From assembly GCA_019414265.1 (NCBI GenBank), contig DXMJ01000012.1, forward strand, positions 1 through 56,807: 56,807 nucleotides of DNA, read 5' to 3'. This DNA is from Collinsella sp. GTDB taxonomy: Bacteria; Actinomycetota; Coriobacteriia; Coriobacteriales; Coriobacteriaceae. The notes under the pieces were generated by a model, which was not told the DNA's origin, searched no databases, and was given only the letters and a program-made list of their open reading frames with translations. The position numbers and the translations under genes are program-made. Below are positions 51,642-56,807 of the stretch, in pieces; position 1 is the first letter of the stretch; each line of letters begins with the position of its first letter.

Positions 51642-54004
51642 GGATTCTCAAGCTCTTTAAAAAGCACGTCCTGGCACTGTTCACAGCTATCGTACTTATC
51701 GTAATCAGCTGCAACGCCGATCTGGCGCTGCCTACCTATATGAGCGACATCGTCGACGTGGGCGTGCAGCAAGGCGGCATCGCCTCGCCCGTGCCCGACA
51801 CCATTCGCGCCGAATCGCTCGACGACCTCGAACTCTTCATGAGCGCCAAGGACGCCAAGGCTGTGGAGGCCGTGTTTAGCAAGGCTGACAAAAACGGCAT
51901 TCGAACGTACAAGGGCACCGAGGAAGAGCGTGCCGATGGAGGCAAAATTACCGACATTATGAGCCTGCCCGAGACCGTCGTCCTTTCGCTCAACCAGGGC
52001 ATCGACGCCGACTCCATGGGAGACATGACCGGCACGTCCAGCGAGAAAGACAGCGACGCCGCTCAGGCCATGCCCACGCCCGAGCAAATGGCAGCGATGA
52101 CGCCCGAGCAGCTCGCCGAGATGCAGCAGAAGGCCGCAGCGGCGCAGAATATGCAAAAGCAGATCGACGCCGACGGTGGCAAAATCACCATGAAGAGCCT
52201 GCGTCTAGGCGTTGAAGGCGGCCTAATCGACCAGGGCAAGCTCGTCGAGGGCGCCAACGATATGGCGGACAAAATGGGCTCCATGTCGGGCTCCATCGTG
52301 ACCCAACGCGCCGTGAGCTATGTGCAAGACGAGTACAAGGCGCAGGGCATCGACCCCGCCGACGTGCAGAACGCCTACCTGGGCCGCATGGCGACCACGA
52401 TGTTTGGTCTGTGTCTGGTGTCGCTGGTCGCCACCATCCTGACCGGTGCCGTGGCTTCGCGCACCGCCTGCTCCATCGCTCGCGACCTGCGCCGCGAGAC
52501 CTTCAACAAGGTTATGCACTTCTCGCCGGCCGAGGTGGGCAAGTTTAGCCAGGCCTCGCTCATCACCCGCTGCACCAACGACATTCAGCAGATTCAGATG
52601 GCCGCAACCCTGTTTATCCGCATGTGTCTGATGGCGCCCGTCATGGGCATCGTCGCCGTCATGCGCGTCCTGGCCAACCACACCGGCCTGGAGTGGACCA
52701 TCGCCGTGGCCATCATCGCGGTCTCGGCCGTCGTCGGCGTGCTTATGGGCCTCACTATGCCCAAATTCAAAAAGATGCAGAGCTTTGTGGACCGCGTGAA
52801 CCTTACCGCCCGCGAGCTGCTCGACGGCCTTATGCCTATCCGCTCGTTCAACCGCGAGGAGCATGAGCTCGAGCGTTTTGACAAGGCTTCGCTCGACCTG
52901 ATGACCACGCAGCTCTACACCAACCGCGCCATGAGCTTTATGATGCCGCTCATGATGCTGGTCATGAATTGCATCACCGTGCTTATCGTCTGGTTTGGCG
53001 CGCAGGGCGTGTCCGACGGCGTGATGCAGGTCGGCAACATGATGGCGTTCATCTCCTACACCATGCAGATCGTCATGGCGTTTATGATCCTCACCATGGT
53101 TTCGGTCATTCTGCCCCGTGCCGAGGTCGCAGCCGAGCGCGTGGAAGAGGTCATCACTTGCCCCACGAGCATCAACGACCCCGTCTCGCCCAAACTGCCT
53201 GCCGCCAGCGCGCCGCGCGGTGAGCTCACCTTCCGCGACGTAAGCTTCCAGTATCCCGATGCCCGCGCCGACGTCATCAGCGGCGTGAACTTCACCACGC
53301 ATGCCGGTCAGATGCTCGGCATCATTGGCTCCACGGGCTCGGGCAAATCTACGCTCGTGCAACTGATTCCGCGCTTATACGACGTCACGGGCGGCAGCAT
53401 TTCGCTCGACGGCATCGACGTGCGCGACATGACCCTTTCCGAGCTGCGCGGCCGCATTGGATACATCCCGCAGCAGGGGCGTCTGTTCTCGGGCACCGTC
53501 GAGAGCAACCTCAAGTTTGCCGGCGACATGGTGAGCGACGAGGACATGCACCGGGCGGCACGCATCGCACAGGCCGAGGACTTTATCGCCGAGCGCGAGG
53601 GCGGCTACAACTCCCCCATCAGCCAGGGCGGTTCCAATGTCTCGGGCGGTCAGCGCCAGCGTCTGGCCATCGCCCGCGCCTTGGCAAAAAAGCCCGAGGT
53701 TGTGGTGTTCGATGACTCGTTTAGCGCCCTCGACTACAAGACCGACGCGCGCCTGCGCGAAGAGCTGGCCAAAAACGTTACCGACGCCGCACTCGTGGTC
53801 GTGGCCCAGCGCATCGCGACCATCATGCACGCCGATCAAATCATCGTGCTCGACGACGGCCACGTGGTGGGCACCGGCACGCACGAGGAGCTGCTGCGCA
53901 GCTGCCCGGCGTACCTGGAGATCGCACAGTCGCAGCTTTCCGCCGAGGAGCTGGGGCTTACCCAAGAAGAAATTGCAGCCGTCATGGAAGGAGGCGAGCG
54001 CTAA
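51638..54004 (+). CDS. ABC exporter subunit with degenerate catalytic site and large external insertion
   Basis: Half of a heterodimeric ABC exporter, 788 residues, with a TMD and an NBD. TM1 is at about 8-30; about 210 residues between it and the next TM (DVGVQQGGIASPVPD ... AVSYVQDEYKAQGI) are hydrophilic, Met/Gln/Ala-rich and helical, so a large extracellular or loop domain precedes the remaining TMs. NBD: Walker A GSTGSGKST (about 564), signature VSGGQRQR (about 667), Walker B VVVFDDSFSALD with Asp in place of the catalytic Glu. Such a degenerate site is usual for the BmrC/TM287-type partner. GTG start at 51638 overlaps MarR. Confidence 0.88.
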   Translation: MRILKLFKKHVLALFTAIVLIVISCNADLALPTYMSDIVDVGVQQGGIASPVPDTIRAESLDDLELFMSAKDAKAVEAVFSKADKNGIRTYKGTEEERADGGKITDIMSLPETVVLSLNQGIDADSMGDMTGTSSEKDSDAAQAMPTPEQMAAMTPEQLAEMQQKAAAAQNMQKQIDADGGKITMKSLRLGVEGGLIDQGKLVEGANDMADKMGSMSGSIVTQRAVSYVQDEYKAQGIDPADVQNAYLGRMATTMFGLCLVSLVATILTGAVASRTACSIARDLRRETFNKVMHFSPAEVGKFSQASLITRCTNDIQQIQMAATLFIRMCLMAPVMGIVAVMRVLANHTGLEWTIAVAIIAVSAVVGVLMGLTMPKFKKMQSFVDRVNLTARELLDGLMPIRSFNREEHELERFDKASLDLMTTQLYTNRAMSFMMPLMMLVMNCITVLIVWFGAQGVSDGVMQVGNMMAFISYTMQIVMAFMILTMVSVILPRAEVAAERVEEVITCPTSINDPVSPKLPAASAPRGELTFRDVSFQYPDARADVISGVNFTTHAGQMLGIIGSTGSGKSTLVQLIPRLYDVTGGSISLDGIDVRDMTLSELRGRIGYIPQQGRLFSGTVESNLKFAGDMVSDEDMHRAARIAQAEDFIAEREGGYNSPISQGGSNVSGGQRQRLAIARALAKKPEVVVFDDSFSALDYKTDARLREELAKNVTDAALVVVAQRIATIMHADQIIVLDDGHVVGTGTHEELLRSCPAYLEIAQSQLSAEELGLTQEEIAAVMEGGER

Positions 54005-55860
54005 TGGCAGACGAGACCAAGACTCAGATTCCCAAGCCCACCCGCCAGCGCGGTCCCATGGGCCGCATGGGCGGCATGCGTCGCGGCGAAAAGGCCAAGG
54101 ACTTTAAGGGCACCATGAGGCAGCTGCTCGGCTATATCGGTCAGCATAAGATTGCCGTGTTTACCGCCGTCGCCTTTGCCGTGTGCTCGGTCATCTTTAA
54201 CATTGTGGGGCCCAAGGTGCTCGGCCAGGTTACCACCAAACTGTTCGAGGGCCTGGTTGCCAAGGTAAACGGCACCGGCGACGTTGACTTTGCCTGGATT
54301 GCCAAGACGCTCGGCTTTTTGCTCTGCCTGTATCTGGCAAGCTCTGTCTGCAGCCTCATCCAAGGCTGGCTCATGACCGGCGTCACGCAAAAGATTTGTT
54401 ACCGTATGCGCAAGGAGATCGCCGCCAAGATTGCCGTCGTGCCGATGAGCTACTTCAACGGCCACAGCAAGGGCGACGTGCTCAGCCGCATCACCAACGA
54501 CGTCGATACGCTGGGCCAGTCGCTCAACCAGAGCGTGACGCAGCTCATCACCTCGGTGACGCAGATTATCGGCGTGCTCGTCATGATGCTTTCGATCAGT
54601 CTGCCACTTACCGGCGTCACCGTGCTCACGCTGCCGGCCGCCGCGATTATCCTGACCGTAATGATTCACTTCTCGCAGCCGTACTTCCGCGAGCAACAGC
54701 AGGTCCTGGGCACCGTCAACGGCATTATCGAGGAGGACTTTGCCGGCCAGAACGTCATTCAGGTGTTCGACCGCGCCGAGGCCTCGATCGAGGAGTTCGA
54801 CCGTCAAAACGACCGTCTCTTTATTAGCGGCTGGCGTTCGCAGTTCCTGTCGGGCCTGATGATGCCGCTTATGAGCCTGGTGGGCAACATGGGCTACGTG
54901 GGCGTCGTCGTGGTGGGCGCGCAGCTCGCGCTGACCGGCAATGCCACGCCCGGCGACATCCAGAGCTTTATCCAGTACGTTCGCAACTTTACGCAACCCG
55001 TACAGCAGCTGGGCAACGTGAGCAACACGATGCAGTCGATGGCCGCCGCCACCGAGCGCGTCTTTGAGTTCCTGGCCGCGCCCGAGGAGGAGCAGAAAGC
55101 CGACGCGCAGATTCCCGAGAAGCGCCCCGGCCATGTGGAGTTTGATCACGTCAAGTTTGGCTACACACCCGACAAGACCATCATCCACGACTTTAGCTGC
55201 GAGGCGCAACCCGGCCAGACCATCGCCATCGTCGGCCCCACCGGCGCCGGCAAGACCACGCTCATCAAGCTGCTGCAGCGCTTCTATGACGTGGACGACG
55301 GTTCGCTGCGTGTCGAGGGTATTGACGTGCGCGACTGGGACCGCGCGGCGCTGCGCGGCGAGTTTGCCATGGTGCTGCAGGACACCTGGCTGTTTAACGG
55401 AACCATTCGCGAGAACATCCGCTATGGACGTCCCGATGCGAGCGATGCTGAGGTCGAGGCCGCCGCACGCGCCGCGCGCTGCGACCACTTTATCCATACG
55501 CTCGCCGGCGGCTACGACTTTATGATCAACGAGGAAGGCACCAACCTGTCGCAAGGCCAGCGCCAGCTCGTGACCATTGCTCGTGCCATTTTGGCCGACC
55601 GCCCGGCGCTGATTTTGGACGAGGCAACTTCCAACGTCGATACCCGTACCGAGGAGCTTATTCAGCGCGCCATGGATGCGCTGATGCAGGGCCGCACGAG
55701 CTTTGTTATCGCGCATCGCCTGTCCACGATCCGCAACGCCGACGTGATCTTGGTAATTCGCGACGGCGACATCGTCGAAAAGGGCACGCACGACGAGCTG
55801 CTCGCCCAGGGCGGCTTCTACGCCGACCTGTACAACTCGCAGTTCGACGAAGCGGCGTAA
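54004..55860 (+). CDS. ABC exporter subunit with intact catalytic site
   Basis: Second half of the exporter, 618 residues. A basic N-terminus (KPTRQRGPMGRMGGMRRGEK) precedes six TM helices and an NBD with Walker A GPTGAGKTT (about 411), signature LSQGQRQ (about 515) and Walker B LILDEATSNVD (about 536) with the catalytic Glu. In a heterodimer its Walker motifs would pair with the VSGGQ signature of the partner to form the one working ATP site, while its LSQGQ serves the degenerate site. Overlaps the upstream gene by one base (TAATG). Cargo is likely drugs or peptides; not shown. Confidence 0.92.
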   Translation: MADETKTQIPKPTRQRGPMGRMGGMRRGEKAKDFKGTMRQLLGYIGQHKIAVFTAVAFAVCSVIFNIVGPKVLGQVTTKLFEGLVAKVNGTGDVDFAWIAKTLGFLLCLYLASSVCSLIQGWLMTGVTQKICYRMRKEIAAKIAVVPMSYFNGHSKGDVLSRITNDVDTLGQSLNQSVTQLITSVTQIIGVLVMMLSISLPLTGVTVLTLPAAAIILTVMIHFSQPYFREQQQVLGTVNGIIEEDFAGQNVIQVFDRAEASIEEFDRQNDRLFISGWRSQFLSGLMMPLMSLVGNMGYVGVVVVGAQLALTGNATPGDIQSFIQYVRNFTQPVQQLGNVSNTMQSMAAATERVFEFLAAPEEEQKADAQIPEKRPGHVEFDHVKFGYTPDKTIIHDFSCEAQPGQTIAIVGPTGAGKTTLIKLLQRFYDVDDGSLRVEGIDVRDWDRAALRGEFAMVLQDTWLFNGTIRENIRYGRPDASDAEVEAAARAARCDHFIHTLAGGYDFMINEEGTNLSQGQRQLVTIARAILADRPALILDEATSNVDTRTEELIQRAMDALMQGRTSFVIAHRLSTIRNADVILVIRDGDIVEKGTHDELLAQGGFYADLYNSQFDEAA

Positions 55861-55891
55861 ATTCTGCCGCAGGGAACGAATAACGCCCTAG

Positions 55892-55926
55892 AACGGGGAC
55901 GCAGGACAATCTGCGTCCCCGTTTTT
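55892..55926 (+). terminator. Intrinsic terminator of the exporter operon
   Basis: AACGGGGACGCAG pairs with CTGCGTCCCCGTT around GACAAT and is followed by TTTTTGTTTT. Confidence 0.92.
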
Positions 55927-55977
55927 GTTTTGCAGCCCTCGAACCGCCTCCCCTGGGACCTGATTGACGCCCTCCCT

Positions 55978-56223
55978 CAAGGCCCCGTGGACAAAAAATG
56001 GCAAATATGAGTACTGTTACTTTTTTAGTAACATCCAAAACGACCCAAAACACCGCTCTTGTAGCTTGTATGCACCTCCACATTGCTCAATCAGCTCTGT
56101 ATCAGGCTTATATGTACTAGCGTTAATGAACATATTTACTTTATGTCCATTATTTTGTGGGAGCAATATGGCACTACAGCAGCAACAGTACTCATATTTG
56201 GCATTTTTTGCCCACAGGGCTTG
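55978..56223. mobile_element. Miniature inverted-repeat element, ~42-bp ends, 246 bp
   Basis: The ends CAAGGCCCCGTGGACAAAAA (from 55978) and the complement of TTTTTTGCCCACAGGGCTTG (to 56223) are inverted repeats that continue through ATGGCAAATATGAGTACTGTT with few mismatches. An inner GTTACT-TTTTT-AGTAAC hairpin follows the left end. No transposase is encoded, so it fits a MITE, or a very long palindromic repeat. The IS110 remnant lies 150 bp further on; the sequence 56224-56375 has only a repeated AAGTGCCAG/GTCCCCAACTGCC-type hairpin. Confidence 0.75.
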
Positions 56224-56375
56224 GAGAACGCCCAACAATCTGGCAATACCAGCAAGCAAACCGCGTCCGCTGGCGCAAGGAGTTTCCCCAAGTGCCAGCA
56301 CATAAGGAACGTCCCCAACTGCCAGGTTTGAAAGGTAGTCATTGGGTGTTCCTATAGTTTTGTCAACCTTCGACG

Positions 56376-56789
56376 CTACTCCCGGTAGGGCACCCGGTCG
56401 CGCATCACGGCGTATATCGCCCTGAGCCGCTTCCTCGCGACGGCCTTGAGCGCCCGCCCGTGCCCCATGCCCCGCGCCCTGCAGGCCCGGTAGTACTCGC
56501 CGTAGCGCCCCGACGACCTCACCAGGCTGTTGCACGAGAAGATCAGAAGAGACTTGAGCCTCGCGTCGCCCCGCCTGGACGCCCTGACCGACCTCACCGA
56601 CGTGCCGGAGCTCCTCACCCTCGGGGCTATGCCGCAGTACGAGGCCAGGTGGTCGTGGTCCGGGAACCTCGCGATGTCGACCGATACCGCGAGCTGCGCC
56701 GCCGTCCTCGGCCCGATGCCGGGCACGGTGAGCAGGCACGCGTAGGTCTCGTCTGTTAGCGCTACTGTAAAAACAACCATTTTGACCAA
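56376..56789 (-). pseudogene. IS110-type transposase remnant (C-terminal domain)
   Basis: About 135 residues of a Transposase_20 (PF02371) domain: LLTVPGIGPRTAAQLAVSV, FPDHDHLASYCGIAPRV, RRGDARLKSLLIFSCNSL and a basic end ALKAVARKRLRAIYAVM. The DEDD catalytic N-terminal domain is missing: a TGA at 56793-56795 closes the frame and the upstream sequence is unrelated. It therefore cannot move alone. A Ser of the C-terminal catalytic motif may be in LIFSCNS. Confidence 0.82.
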
Positions 56790-56807
56790 CGCTCAACAAC
56801 CAATCAT

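Noticed and set aside
54001..55791. Long minus-strand frame antisense to the second exporter gene
   Set aside because: Shadow of the ABC exporter gene with no recognisable domain.
56017..56799. 260-codon minus-strand frame at the right edge
   Set aside because: It joins an out-of-frame shadow of the IS110 remnant to the MITE-like element; composition is Arg/Gly-rich without motifs.

Overview
The window looks like a chromosomal segment of a gut Coriobacteriia, most like Collinsella. This is inferred from the high-GC coding style, the gene content (amino-acid uptake, sucrose use, pyruvate formate-lyase fermentation) and the dense intergenic hairpins; no rRNA or tRNA gene is present to confirm it. 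Nothing was searched against a database: all calls are from reading the sequence.

Layout. 1-3.0 kb: the 5' part of an ammonium transporter gene running off the left edge, a CmpB-like membrane protein and an HD-domain protein (all minus). 3.1-4.9 kb: a DXS-type enzyme. 4.9-5.5 kb: a regular array of a 15-bp motif in alternating orientation. 5.5-9.9 kb: a polar amino-acid ABC importer operon followed by a class-I glutamine amidotransferase-like hydrolase. 9.9-12.2 kb: a GGDEF/receiver/HD-GYP protein and an Hpt protein. 12.4-16.2 kb: an alpha/beta hydrolase, a radical SAM protein, a SEC-C methionine aminopeptidase and a 2-hydroxyacid dehydrogenase. 16.2-17.3 kb: a structured non-coding stretch and a PIN/RelB toxin-antitoxin pair. 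17.5-22.7 kb: an M18 aminopeptidase, an Ntn-type amidase, phosphofructokinase and an HTH membrane protein. 23.2-26.7 kb: a MacB/FtsX-type ABC system. 27-29.2 kb: a TIGR00266/AIM24 protein, a truncated histidine kinase and an O6-methylguanine methyltransferase.

29.8-35.4 kb holds aspartate-family biosynthesis (asd, lysC, thrC, thrB; no homoserine dehydrogenase). 35.4-38.4 kb is a lower-GC island with a small HTH regulator, a Cys/His-repeat membrane protein and a DUF3990/HTH pair behind a double-dyad operator. 38.4-42.1 kb: engB, mtnN, a broken serine hydrolase, pflA and a DegV protein. 42.3-48.0 kb is a sucrose locus: two GH32 genes around a PTS EIIBC, with a divergently placed but same-strand LacI regulator gene and LacI-type operators. 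48.2-50.6 kb encodes pyruvate formate-lyase in two separate polypeptides. 51.2-55.9 kb is a MarR-controlled heterodimeric ABC exporter. The right edge has a miniature inverted-repeat element and an IS110 transposase remnant.

The most unusual signals are: (i) a family of long hairpins with unrelated, compensating arm sequences but constant internal loops (GUCCUC opposite UGCGGAAU) and a UUC tip, found just after the stop codons of asd, thrB and the glycyl-radical gene, with a divergent copy in the thrB leader; (ii) six copies of TCTCAATCTGTAACA in strictly alternating orientation about every 40 bp; (iii) a split pyruvate formate-lyase with 683- and 83-residue parts; (iv) a family of hairpins with constant CTGTCCC-type loops, several abutting stop codons; and (v) a DUF3990/HTH toxin-antitoxin-like module.
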